A stretch of 64,000 nt of DNA, from contig NW_026262712.1 of assembly GCF_021869535.1 (NCBI RefSeq), positions 97,228,140 to 97,292,139 of the forward strand, in the 5' to 3' direction. The translations under genes and the position numbers were made by a program. Position 1 is the first letter of the stretch. Each line of letters opens with the position of its first letter. Shown in pieces: positions 1 to 11,545 of the stretch. The notes under the pieces are model-generated. The model saw only the letters and a program-made list of their open reading frames with translations, was not told the origin of the DNA and searched no databases. This stretch comes from Mytilus californianus. Taxonomy: Eukaryota; Mollusca; Bivalvia; Mytilida; Mytilidae.

Positions 1-1131
1 CACCTGATGATGGATAAAACTTAGTTGGTTCCGTTGTATTTTGAGGTGCACAACCTTTAACATTTGATTGAATTTGTTTAGTGATTGGTTGAATTACAAC
101 ATTGTCCTTAGGTACAACTCCTTAGCAGTTGGATTGAGACTGTGACCAACAACTTTATCTGTTTCGACTAGTTTCATTTCGTTTACATCGAGTATCTGAT
201 TGTAAACATAGTTTTGGACAATTTCTGATAGGCTTGATTGAGGTAGATCAAGACCTTGGTCCTTCAAATTGTTATCAATAGCATTTTCCTCCTCTAGAAG
301 TTCCTTAACTGCTGTTAATTCCGCTTCGGCTTCTGCAATCTCTCTTTTATGTTTCAAAATGATTAAGTTTGATTTAAGTTCCGATCTTTGTTTTTGGATT
401 TCTAATTCTAACTCATTTTGTTTCCTTACTAATTCCTCTTCCTCCTCTATGAATTTAAGTTTTGCCTTGGCAGCTTCGGCTCTAGCTGCTTTGTCTAGAA
501 GAATTGCCTTGCTTGAGTGACTTCCCTGACTAGAATGACTGTGAGTGCAATTTGAAGAACGACCTCCATCACTACCTTTAGCTTTATGACTCGAACGAGA
601 ATGTGACTTATGTCCTTGAATGTTATGACTAGAATTGCCTTGATCATGTAAAAAACTATGAAGACTAGAATGATGAACTGGACTCCCATTCCTAATTGTT
701 AATTGAGGCTCATCCTCTTTGACTAGATGTGCAGATGTGCTATTCTCTGTATCAATCTTGGTACTATGACGTGTTTGCTCATCAATGTATTTAATTGCCT
801 GATCTACTTCTTTAGCTATTGTTTGAAACACAGATTTTTGTACTAATAGTTCACTATTACTTTTTTCCGTATTTTGAGGTGCCAAATATTCACAGAACTC
901 CTTACAAAGTTTATAATAATTGTTAAGTACTTCCACAAGAGTTTCTCTAACCTGTCCTAGAACATGTATATCTCCTGTTTGTTCCTCCAGATAGGTTAAT
1001 GATTCCTCAACTGCTTGTCTTTTTACTAATAGTCTATTATGATAAACTTGAACCTTTTCTTTATAGTTTTCCATTGCCTTAACTGTAAGTGTTCTCAGCC
1101 GTTTTGTTTCTACATCATCTGGCGTGTCCAT
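1..1131 (-). pseudogene. BEL/Pao-like retrotransposon gag, 5' part, frameshifted
   Basis: The - strand frame opens with an ATG at 1131-1129 (MDTPDDVETKRL); an upstream in-frame TTG is not a plausible eukaryotic start. It encodes about 345 aa: a helical N-terminal third, a Ser/His-rich linker (residues about 150-210), then a long charged coiled coil with ARAEAAKAKLKFIEEEEELV and KQNELELEIQKQRSELKS. This order, especially the ARA.AAKAKL stretch before a Glu/Lys coil, is what I know from the start of BEL/Pao gag-pol polyproteins in animals. A stop is met at 94-96, but an overlapping frame opens at about 118 and continues with similar composition to base 1, so a frameshift near 115-120 is the likeliest break. 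Capsid, zinc knuckle and pol would lie left of the window. No LTR was found to the right. The family call rests on recognition; a host coiled-coil protein is the alternative. Confidence 0.55.
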
Positions 1132-1146
1132 AATATGCTGGTCCAA

Positions 1147-2740
1147 TCGTCAGACTTTTTACTGTAATGCCTAATGACTAACAAAATGTTTCTTGTAATT
1201 CTTTATTTCACTACAAACCTCCCAGGAGAAGGTAAAAAGCTACAAAAAAATAAACAATCATAAGTAATTGTTCCTAAGTTATTTCTTAACATGTATTGTA
1301 AACATAATACAAGTAATGCAAAACAATGAATATATCCCTTATTATGCTTTAAATGTTCAAAACAAACAAGAAAAATATATTTCTCAAATTTATCAATTTG
1401 CTCCTAAATGCACCTTTGTGTCCAGGTGAGCAGAATATGTAGTTACAACATGTTCGGTTCACAACAAGGCCAAAGTAAAAGATAACCTCAACAATAACAA
1501 AATTATTCACATTAATAATATGTCCTAAGCGGATTGTCCGTTGACATAGACTAAGTTTTACTATATCCTAGGCCTAGATAATAATAAATGTTCTATTTAA
1601 AGTCGCAAAATACTCAAAATGTGCACGGATGCACGAAAGTTACGAGAAGAAGTTTTTCGGTTCAATTAGCCATTTCTTTAGTACGAAAAGTTCCAATTAC
1701 ACAGTATCTAAAAATATACATGATATGTGCCTAATCCTAATATCTTAACTGATATGAAAAATATCTAACAATACACAAATGTACGAAAAAGTAGCAAATT
1801 ATTTCAACACAATGCATATAAAAAAAAATGAAGATAACCAAGTGGCTTATGAATTGGCACAAAACCTTCATAATAAGAATCTATAGCACAAAACTTATCT
1901 ACATACAAATAAATGATTATATCAGGCAGGTAATAAAACTTACTCTGTGGGGGACCACTAGATTTCCAATAATTGAATTATTCCCAAAATTGCTTTGCGG
2001 GCCATGTGCCATTTTCCTTTCTATCTACTCGGGTATTATTGATTCATGTAATCTAGGGGAGTGAAACATACCGAAAATTAACCAAAAATGAAATGTGGGG
2101 AAAGAAAGATAACTCTACTAAATAAATGTGACAGAACATTCTCCACAAACAAGACATGTATTGTTCAAATATCTGCAGCTACCTCAAAGTTTCTTTTTTT
2201 ATAGTTATAAAAATTATTACTTATATATCGTTTGAGTCCCTAACAGTTTCATTGCACTATTATCATCTTAGATTTTAGGACTTTGTTTATTTGGTAATTG
2301 ATAATTTGTAGGTCTTTTCACAAGTCTAGTTTGCTCCAGAATTTTATGGTGTGTATTTTTGAAGGATTTCTGTTTCATATTTTTATATTTTTACACTCAC
2401 GTTTAATCTGAAAGAAGACAGTTGCACGAGGATAGGTGAATCATATGCATATATTGCTGCTTTTTTTGTGTTGATATACAATATAAACTACTTATATCAG
2501 TATGCATGCCGAAATGCTTTTATTTGTCTTTTTGCTTCTGTTGGTTGACCGCTATGGAATATCTATTTCACAGAGGACGACAAATATATGTTCCAGTTGT
2601 TGTGACCTCAATCCCATCCTCTCTTCCTCAAATGTGACCTACTGAATATCACTGGGTTTGTACTTATATCAGCACCGCAACGGGTGACAAATGTTGAACA
2701 TAATCTACGTACCCTTCTGGAGCTCACGAGATCTACCCAG
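1147..2740. other. no recognisable gene
   Basis: AT-rich sequence with only short chance ORFs. If the gag at 1-1131 is real, its 5' leader and LTR should lie here on the - strand, but I could not find a pair of LTR ends or a convincing primer-binding site. Confidence 0.5.
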
Positions 2741-2744
2741 GTTT

Positions 2745-2862
2745 TATCGACTGGTGTTTGTCTTTTGGTCTTTGTTCGTTGTTTGTCATGGCCATGTCAG
2801 TTAGTTTTTCAACTTTTGAGTATGAATGATCCTTTGATATCTTCCGTTACTCTTTTATATCA
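2745..2862 (-). repeat. dispersed repeat, family R2 (GACAACGCCATGGC type), diverged copy
   Basis: Reverse-oriented, degenerate copy of the short repeat also present at 3190-3400, 7955-8140, 17817-18006 and 51697-51809. Landmarks are the GTTTGTCATGGCCATGTCAG segment and the following ACTTTTGAGTATGAATGATCC. The ORF across it has no coding significance. Confidence 0.6.
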
Positions 2863-3189
2863 CATTGAGACCTTCAGCCTAAAGTAATAACTTATACATC
2901 ACTGCAAGTTCAATATAGCCCCTACCAAATACTAGTTTAAGCAGAATCTTCAGTAAATGGCAATTTTTCATGTTTTTAGCTGTCATTTACTATTCATTGA
3001 TATCCATGCATTAGCCTACTTGTTTTATGGTCGGTGAAAACAATTTCTTGAGCATATAGTTGTGGCCTATTTCTTCTGTGTGTCCAAAATGCATTTTTTT
3101 TGGCAATTTGAGTTACCCTTGCTAATTAGAATGAATTTTAAACAGATGGAAGACCTTAAGTAGCCTTTTAATTTTTGGTCCATATTACA

Positions 3190-3400
3190 AAGTTCACGTT
3201 CAATGTTACTAAAAAGAAGCTATATATATACTGAGGAGACATTAAAAACTCATGAATCGATAGAAACTGATATCTCCATGGCAAAAAAATATAAAAGTCA
3301 AGGAAAAGACAAACACAGTTGTCAAAATACTGCATAGAATACTGAAGACTGAGCAAAATGAACCCTACCAACACCGGAGGGCTATCGGAGGTGCTCTGTA
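3190..3400 (+). repeat. dispersed repeat, family R2
   Basis: Contains AAACTCATGAATCGATAGAA, CTGATATCTCCATGGCAAAA and the terminal block ATACTGAAGACTGAGCAAAA followed by GGTGCTC, in the same order as the copy at 7955-8140. It lies just left of the 48-bp minisatellite. Confidence 0.65.
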
Positions 3401-3487
3401 AGATCCCTTGATAACTTCAGTTAAAACATGTTTACTTTGTTGCTTTGAAATGAAACTTGTATAGATGAAAGATAAAGAGAAAGGGAG

Positions 3488-4071
3488 AATTCAATCGATT
3501 TTGTAGGCACACCTCTTCTGCGTAGTTCCGGATTCACAAACAACGATTTTGTAGGCACACCTCTTCTGCGTAGTTCCAGATTCACAACTAACGATTTTGT
3601 AGGCACACCTCTTCTGCGTAGTTCTGAATTCACAACAAACGATTTTGTAGGCACACCTCTTCTGCGTAGTTCCAGATTCACAAACAATGATTTTGTAGGC
3701 ACACCTCTTCTGCGTAGTTCCAGATTCACAAACAACGATTTTGTAGGCACACCTCTTCTGCGTAGTTCCAGATTCACAAACAACGATTTTGTAGGCACAC
3801 CTCTTCTGCGTAGTTCCAGATTCACAAACAACGATTTTGTAGGCACACCTCTTCTGCGTAGGTCCAGATTCACAAACAACGATTTTGTAGGCACACCTCT
3901 TCTGCGTAGTTCCAGATTCACAAACAACGATTTTGTAGGCACACCTCTTCTGCGTAGTTCCAGATTCACAAACAACGATTTTGTAGGCACACCTCTTCTG
4001 CGTAGTTCCAGATTCACAACTAACGATTTTGTAGGCACACCTCTTCTGCGTAGTTCCGGATTCACAAACAA
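3488..4071 (-). repeat. 48-bp minisatellite, 12 copies, in an open - strand frame
   Basis: Twelve head-to-tail copies of a 48-bp unit (core GGCACACCTCTTCTGCGTAG) that differ at only a few positions. Because 48 is a multiple of three, the - strand stays open for 231 codons (4116 to 3421) and would encode twelve repeats of LELRRRGVPTKSLFVN. The flanks of the ORF are short and carry no recognisable domain, signal peptide or splice pattern. Substitutions are both silent and replacement (L/P/S, E/D, F/V). I treat it as a homogenised minisatellite; translation is possible but unsupported. Confidence 0.9.
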
Positions 4072-4116
4072 TATACCATTGAATAGAATATCTCTTCCAT
4101 CAATATCACTGTACAA

Positions 4117-7100
4117 TATTTGTATCGAATTGTGAATAAAATCAGGTTTTAAGTCAGTAAAAGCAGTTCCAACACTATTATACTAAAAAATCTAAACGAT
4201 ATCTGAGACTAGTAATCTCAGACGATATATAGCTAAAGATATCACTGTTTCTGAGTAAACAAACACATATCACTTAAAGGTATATACATGCAACATCTAC
4301 GTTTTTAGACCAAACGTTTATGTCAGTAAATCCGGAAAATATATAAATCTTTGGATAAGTATTTATGTCACTTTGATATTAGCATGCACTCTGCTATCAG
4401 AGAAGTCTCTACTACTATTGAGGCATACAGATAAATTTTGTTCTTTGAATATCTGATCTAATTTGTTGGAAAGAAAGTTTTATGATAAGGCAAGTTGGTT
4501 AACCATAAACCACAAAAAAATATTAAGCAGTCCCATATAGAAGAAAATACGACTCTTAGTGGGCCTAGCATCGTTTTGGCTCTGTTATAGTACTCGAGAA
4601 TGGGGACAGAAATTACTAAATGATTTATTTAATTCTTTATTTATTTAAAGATGATTGCCAACAGCCAGAGGCTACGTGTTGGTTTCCTCAACATAGATAT
4701 ATACAAATTCACAATTAACAGCGTTATTTTTTTTTCTTACAAACAATTTTAACACAAGACAAGACATAAGGATATATACTTCACACCTATCCACTCACTC
4801 ATTCTTACTCAGACGCACACGACTTTACAATTATTTTGAACTGAGTAATATAAATTAATAATTAAGGAAAGGCGATTTTGAGTACAATCAGGTAAAACAA
4901 AATAGAAATATATATTATATACATGCATATATATGTGTATGTATGTGATTCTTACCTAATATGTTTGATTACAAGGAAAAAAGATAATACAAATAAGTTA
5001 TTGATCTATCGAGAAAACCTGTTTGAAGATTTAAAATATTGAAAATGATTTAGCACGGATGCGCTTGCATTATTATTGATTGATTTTTGTTTTCTTAGCG
5101 TCAAGTGGCAAATATGTCTTGCATATTCAGGACGAGAACAGATTGACAATGAATACAATAGGTAGGCCCTATATTACATATCCAACTATAGCGGTCATCA
5201 CGTGACTTTTACACCTCAGTTATATAAAATTAATGGCCGATTGATTATCAATGAAAATGAACGGGGTACATAGATTAAACGGCCATAACCTTTTTGTTAC
5301 ATTGTGTATTTTACCTCCCAACCCCACGTTTTACAGTATATTCATTTTTACAATTAAAAATGTTTTAAGTTTCAGTTCAGATATATGATTTCTTGCCTCA
5401 AAATAAGTTTAAAAATTGAGGTGACATAACCACACAGCCTCCATTGACTTCTTCGTTAATACTCGATAAAATTGCAATGGGACCTTCTTATATAATCAAT
5501 TTTCTCAATTTATTTATTGTTACTAATATCCTCCAACCCCTAAAAAGATCGACAACATATTCATTGAAATGAAATCGAAAACCATATCAGTTTAGGTATC
5601 AAACTTTTTGCTTCAAAATTTGATTGAAAAGTTCACATTTTGGCATTTGTTAGCAATATTTTAGAAATGGCGGCCGCTGGTGGAAGTAAACAACGACATG
5701 ACATGTATTCATTTAGTTATTAATCAAAAAGTAATACTTCAAATATGTATTGAAGTGTGTCTTATTGTATTTAGAAAATTTCTTATTTCACCTTTTCTTT
5801 ATTTTATTTATTAAAAACAGTCTCTCGCACTTAAAATAAAGATTTATATGCATTAACCATGCAGTTTACATTGACTGCTTGGGCCGACTTGTGAAGATAT
5901 ATTTTGTAAGATTTTTACGATGAAAATCGAATAAATGTTGGATGCATGCGTTTTCAGTAATTGTCTTACCTTAAAGCAGCATCGAATCAAACATTGTTTC
6001 TGTTTGTTAAAGTGGATACATGCTGTTTGTTTTGATAAAATTTCGAAGTTACGTAAAAAATGGCGATCAAATAATTTTCAAACGTAGACGATGTTCGACA
6101 CTAATTTTACCCATGCAAATAATTCAATTTGATTTCACTGTTGATATTGCAATAAAGTATGTCACGGTATTGTCACTTTAATAATACCCAAGGAGATAGT
6201 AAGTCATCAACGTGATCAAAGTAAACAAACATGGCACCTAATCACGATATAAGTTTTGACAAGACCTGTGTACATGTAGATTAATATTGTTCGATTCTTA
6301 ATGATTTTTTTTAATACCATTATTTCATATCAATAAAAGAAAACATCAAACGGATGGTAACCGAGGTGAAATATCTATATTTTCAATTTTCTAATCATCA
6401 CGCGGGTAACCAGTAAATTTGACATAATTCTTATTAAACCAGTAACATGCAGAGTTATCGAACGTAGCTATGACTGAAATAGTTGCATATGAGGGTTGAT
6501 TGGGATGAATAGCGCAAATTTGGACTGTCACTGGAAAAGGGGGTAAATTGGATAGAGACAAAACTTTAGGCCTGCAACAGGCCACCTGCGGACCCCTCAG
6601 AGTTTACACTTTTTCTTGCAGATATCACACAAAAAGATTAAATTGGAAACAATTTTGTAAACCAAGAGTTACTATTTGTTTTGTTACTACCTTCATGACC
6701 TAAATTATCAACAACAAAAAAACGAAACGTTTTTAAAGTTCGTATTAATGACACCCCTTTGAAAAATGTCTGGATCCGCCCCTTTTACATTTCCCATAAT
6801 TTTTTTAAAACACAGTTTTTTGTTTATTAAATAAAGAAAAGTGATGTTCATCAGCGAGATTAGCATGTTTATTGAAAGTTATTGCCAATAAACTGTATTT
6901 AATTATGTGTAGCTGCATAAAATACTAAGGGAGGGTAACTGGACTTGCACACGAGCAGCATACATAATATATATATATAAATACAAGAAGCTTGTTATTC
7001 CAGCTGAAATTATTAGAAAGTAAGTGTATGGCAGTAATCTGTTATTTTATAGTCGGACCGATGAAAAAAAAAAAAAAAAACAGAATAAAACAGGCAGGTA

Positions 7101-7954
7101 TCATCCGTTCCTGTGAGTAAAAAGTAATGTCAGAGTTACATAGTTTACATGATTTAAAGCCTATAGCAGGTGAATTTAATAGAGTCAGTATACACAATAT
7201 TGATTTTTGTTCTTAAGATGGATGCCAAGAACATTAACAGATCGTAAGAGGATTATTCAAACTAACATCATCAGTAACCATCAAAACCTACTTGTATTGA
7301 AAACTTTACTGATTTTTTTCACTGCATGGTTTGTTTGTATATTTAGCGGATGAAATATAGTTACAGGCCTCTAATATATTTACTTTAACAGTTATTTGTC
7401 TGTGATATTAAGATACTGATGTCATTGTTTGGTAAAAACATTGACACTGAAGAAGGCCATTTGTCAATATGATTTTAGTACATCTTGTTCGTATATTACT
7501 ATCTTATATCAGTACCATTGCACAAATCTTAAAAGACTTTTATATTTTTCCCTTTCTGTGCTTTTCGCATTTGTTTAACCTATATTGTGTCTTTGCTTCT
7601 TTTGTAATGGATATGCACAAAAACAGAATGCTAAATATCTTTTCTATGTTATAGTACTCTTGATAACTCGAATGATGTATATTCCTATTTGCTTCAAATC
7701 ATTCCTATCGAAATTCCCTCAACATTCATCATGTTTCAATTAAGTACATGAAATTTACCCGATGTACACTGTTAGGATCGTATTTCTAAAATAAATCTCT
7801 AATGTTTGTGATACAATTTGATAAATGATTTGACCAACTATCTGTGGTAAAACATTTTGAGTTATGACAACTGCAATATATGTCTCTGATAAAGTACTTA
7901 GAAGATTGTGTAACCTTTTTCCGTATTTACATAAAATCAAAATTGTACATATGT
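4117..7954. other. no recognisable gene
   Basis: AT-rich non-coding sequence. The only notable spots are a short GC-rich island around 5660-5700 (AAATGGCGGCCGCTGG), a tail-like segment at 6760-6800 that resembles a dispersed repeat (CTGGATCCGCCCC), and a poly(A) run near 7064-7080. ORFs here are short and show no domain. Confidence 0.5.
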
Positions 7955-8140
7955 TCGGTGCTAAGAGAGTGGCGAAAGATGCCAAAGGGATATTCAAACT
8001 CATAAGTTGAAAGCAAACTGACAACGCCATGGCAAAAACAAATGACGAAAAGACAAACAAAAGTACACAAAACATAACATAGAAAACTGAAGACTGAGAA
8101 AAACGAACCCCACCAAAAATCCGGGGGTGATCTCAGGTGC
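7955..8140 (+). repeat. dispersed repeat, family R2, best-preserved copy
   Basis: Reads GGCGAAAGATGCCAAAGGGA, then AACTCATAAGTTGAAAGCAA, CTGACAACGCCATGGCAAAA, an A-rich stretch with AGACAAACAAAAGTACACAA, and GAACCCCACCAAAAATCCGG followed by GGTGATCTCAGGTGCT. It matches the copy at 17817-18006 nearly base for base. I recognise it as common in mussel sequence. Confidence 0.75.
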
Positions 8141-9109
8141 TAACATTGCTATGAAAGATAATTTTGCAACAACAAAAAAACCTGCAAATTTCCATGCTTT
8201 GAAAATTGCTCATGCATCGAAGAATTTGCAGTTTTGCATTTATATTTAGGCTACAAGTTCAGAAATACGACGGAATATCGTACAAGTTACAACTTCAAAT
8301 AATACACATGCGAATCTGTGATACTGAAAATAAATAAAGTAGAGATTGAGAAAATGGTCCTACATGTAGTATGAAATAGATTAAGGAATGAATTGCCCCG
8401 ATTTCTCTTCCGACATAATAATGTTTCAACATCAAAGAACACATAAGAATCAGTTGAACTCAAAATATTAAAGTTTGAAAAAAATGGAAAAATATTCTTG
8501 GGATACTGCCAAAAAATGTTAAAGATTGTATTATATTCCTACAAATACAGTAAAATATTTACAAGCAGATGTGTTTCTCGTTAATGTTCAATAAAAATAA
8601 AACATCAAAGAATAACTGCATGATGAAAATGAAACAGGCACGCAATTGTGTTCAATAATTCTACTTTGTAAAGAAAATTTGTGCTTGAATGAGGTTATTT
8701 GATATTTCTAGGGATCTGCATGATCAGTCGTAATATTATTCAAAATTAAGTCATCGTGCTATTTTCACACATTTGCACCAGTAAATACTTTACTATGTAA
8801 ATTAATAGAAATAAATGCTAAGGTAATTTTGAGGATATGTAAAGGTGTGTTTGTTAGTTGGCGGTTACTGTTGTATTTTTGTATTTTAGTTTATTTTTTG
8901 TTTGTAACTTGAAATTGATTTTTTAGACTATCAGTACTTGTCAGGTTGCTTAACGTCAGGCTAGGGTTCAAATACTATATGATAGAAAAACAAAGGATAT
9001 CCATCCATGACACAAAATAAGTATATGCACAGCAAAAACACATATAAAGCAAAGAACAGTTCATTTACTGCTGTTCTTCATCTCAGAGTCATAGTGAGGC
9101 ATGTTTAAA
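8141..9109. other. no recognisable gene
   Basis: AT-rich, with no ORF of note and no clear repeat landmark. Confidence 0.5.
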
Positions 9110-10080
9110 AGTGCGGATTACTTCCATTTAGCAAGTCGGCGTCTTAATAATAAAAACTGCCTTTTTAGTTCGCTTGGCCAAAGTAGGCCAATGTGAGTTT
9201 TTGACAAATGGCGTCTGTCATCTGTCGTCCGTTTACTTTTACAAAACGTTTCTTCTCTGACACTATTGGGCCAATTGAACCAATATTTGTCATAATCATC
9301 CTTAGGGTATCTAATTATCCAATTATCCCGCCGACCAACCAACATGAACCAACATAGAACATATTTGAAATCCAATATAGATAGAGAAAATCTTACAGGA
9401 CCAAAAATGTTTAGAATGTTAAGATCAGCCCACTGTTCATTTCGCCCAATATTGTCAGATGACTCTTTATTGCCCTTAAATAGTGAGCTTTACTTTTTTA
9501 TTCTGGTTTTGCCTGTTGTCTGAAAACAGTAGTAATAAGAGAAAAACTTCAAATGTCAAGTATGACCAGAAAAACAAGACCGACAAGTCATTCTAGATAA
9601 CCGAAATCTTAGTCGACACTTTTGATAAGAGTTATTGCCCCTAGATGACAGTTTTTACTATTTTGTTGTTGCTTTTATCTTGATTTGATTTGATTTGATT
9701 TTTGGTGTTTAACGCCACTTTTAAGCACCGCTTTTGGGCTATTTCGTGGCGGCCAGTTTTTATTGGTGGAGGAAGCCGGAGTGCCCGGAGAAAACCACCG
9801 ACCTTCGATAGGAATACTGACAATCCTAGTCAATTAAGGTTGGAGTCGAGTGCACCCGCACGAGCGGGGTTCGAACTCACAACCTCAGTGTTGACTGGCT
9901 AGTGATTACAGTAGTAACTACTTAGACCACTCGGCCACCGAGGCCCCTGCTTTTATCTTGAAAACTGCCATAGAGCTATAGTCTAAATCGTCAGTCGACT
10001 CCTTACATTTAAACGTTTTTTACCCATTTTGTTTTTTTTAATTTTTAGCAACAATATTTTATAGTACAAGTTCTACAAAT
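9110..10080. repeat. dispersed bivalve-type repeat, host of the SINE at 9684-9947
   Basis: The segment with GGCGTCTGTCATCTGTCGTC followed by CCGTTTACTTTTACAAAACG and ACTATTGGGCCAATTGAACC is recognised as a widespread dispersed repeat. Its right half (TTAGTCGAC...GTTATTGCCCC) appears to resume after 9961 (AAACTGCCATAGAG...GTCAGTCGAC), so the SINE sits inside it. Outer limits are approximate. Confidence 0.5.
9684..9947 (-). mobile_element. tRNA-derived SINE (V-SINE/RUDI-like?) with perfect 14-bp target duplication
   Basis: On the - strand the element begins GGGGCCTCGGTGGCCGAGTG, with a pol III A box (TGGCCGAGTGG) and a B box (GGTTGTGAGTTCGAACCC), a Ser/Leu-tRNA-like head. A conserved body follows (CCGGCTTCCTCCACC, TGGCCGCCACGA, GGCGTTAAACACC), ending in a tail of ATCAA units. 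It is flanked by identical 14-bp direct repeats, TGCTTTTATCTTGA, at 9670-9683 and 9948-9961. The perfect duplication suggests a fairly recent insertion. From memory, molluscan SINEs such as RUDI have this architecture, but the family name is a guess. Confidence 0.9.
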
Positions 10081-10465
10081 AGGCCAAATAGATAAAATTG
10101 TCCGACGACTTCTTATAAGAGGTTTTGCGCTTTAATGATAATGTGTTTGGTTGCAAAAAGAGTAAGAATCAATGCGTGTTTGAATATCATTGTAAAATTA
10201 ATATAAAATCTGCATATAGTTTGCATTAATTTTGTTTTGTTTGTAAATACTGTGATGTATATATCTGAAATAACAGTCCTTGGTACACAGTGGTGCAGAC
10301 CTACAAGTGTTAACATCTTGTGACCGCTATAACATTTTCGTGATATAATACAAATTGATATTAGTGAAATATGGGAACACCAAAATTCCGTTTTAATTTG
10401 GTGAATTTTCAAACATTAATAGTAGACCAACTGTTGAATATGCTCCCCAGCTGCAAAAAAAGTCG

Positions 10466-10569
10466 CACTTCGCCTCAATCAAGCTAACCAAGGTATCTGT
10501 CTGTTAAAGAGATACTACACTTCGCCTCGGTCAAGCTAACTACGGTATCTGTCTGTTAAAGAGATACTA
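10466..10569. repeat. 52-bp tandem duplication
   Basis: Two adjacent copies of a 52-bp unit: CACTTCGCCTC(AA/GG)TCAAG, then GGTATCTGTCTGTTAAAGAG and ATACTA. Only a few positions differ between the copies. Confidence 0.8.
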
Positions 10570-10836
10570 TCAAAATGTATGATAGACCATTGGCTCTTGA
10601 TAAACTGTTGCAAAAGAATCCGGGGTGTTGAGTACAATATAGACCCGCCACAATCTAATCTGTTTGGATATGTAATCGCATTGGCCCAGCTGCTGAACAA
10701 ATTTAATAAAACAGTGAACAAATCCAATAAACTTCTGTATACAATAACCAACTCGTAGTTTACTGATGAGGGTATTATTACTAATCCTTAGAAAAGATTT
10801 TACATACATTATAAAAAGTCCAATATTACACATTCC

Positions 10837-11491
10837 ACGGAAGCGTATTAGCTCAACACAAACTTTTTTTTTATATTTCTTCCTATGTTTGCATTATATG
10901 TTAACACAAACCTTTGCGAGATAAAGCAAACATTTTGATTTGTATTGTTCATTGAGTTTTTTTTGTATTTTATAATCAAAAACTAAACTAGTATTGAATT
11001 TACATTATACATTTATTGTATAATGTTAAAAGTAGTGTTTTGTATTTGCATGTCCGTCTGCCAGTAAAACTGGTGTTGTGATATTGTTAAAAGAAGGAGC
11101 ATGAACACACGACCAAGTCATTGTTATAAAGATACATGGGAATAGGGGAATACTTGTGCCGCAAATTAAGAATGAGTGATGTGGCAGAAAATTGTATAAA
11201 TTTCACATGAACATATATATGGTACGAGAAATGGATAGAAAAAGATTTTGAACATTTTGATCACTCAATTTGTATTGTAATGTTCTCACTTTCATTATTA
11301 TGCCATGATAATGTGCTAAATATTAAAGCATTTTATTTTGCAATCAATGCAAATAGTGATAGAATTTGAAACTTAAATAAGAAATAAGATAACACAACTG
11401 TTTGCGTTATTTTAGAAAGGTTTGCGTATAACGCAAACATAGGAATGAATACCAAAAAAAAAAAGTTTGTGTGGCGCTAACAAGCTTCCGT
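10837..11491. mobile_element. MITE with about 100-bp terminal inverted repeats
   Basis: The left end starts ACGGAAGCGTATTAGCTCAA followed by CACAAAC, a T-run and CCTATGTTTGC. The right end, read on the other strand, starts ACGGAAGCTTGTTAGCGCCA followed by CACAAAC, a T-run, CCTATGTTTGCG and CAAACC. The similarity runs about 100 bp inward. The 655-bp interior has no ORF, so this is a non-autonomous DNA transposon. No clear target duplication is visible, so the superfamily is unassigned. Confidence 0.8.
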
Positions 11492-11545
11492 ACATATATG
11501 CAAATAAACTTACAATTAAAAACATTGAACATCATGTTTTTTTTG

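Noticed and set aside
1828-2064. 78-codon ORF (MKITKWLMNW...)
   Set aside because: Composition is typical of a chance AT-rich frame, with no domain, splice or repeat support.
5666-5720. GC-rich ATGGCGGCCGCTGGTGGAAG in a good initiation context, possibly a first coding exon
   Set aside because: The frame closes after 18 codons, the only GT candidates are poor donors, and no continuing exon could be found.
9641-9902. ORFs on both strands across the SINE
   Set aside because: They lie inside the tRNA-derived SINE and its tail, with no coding homology expected.
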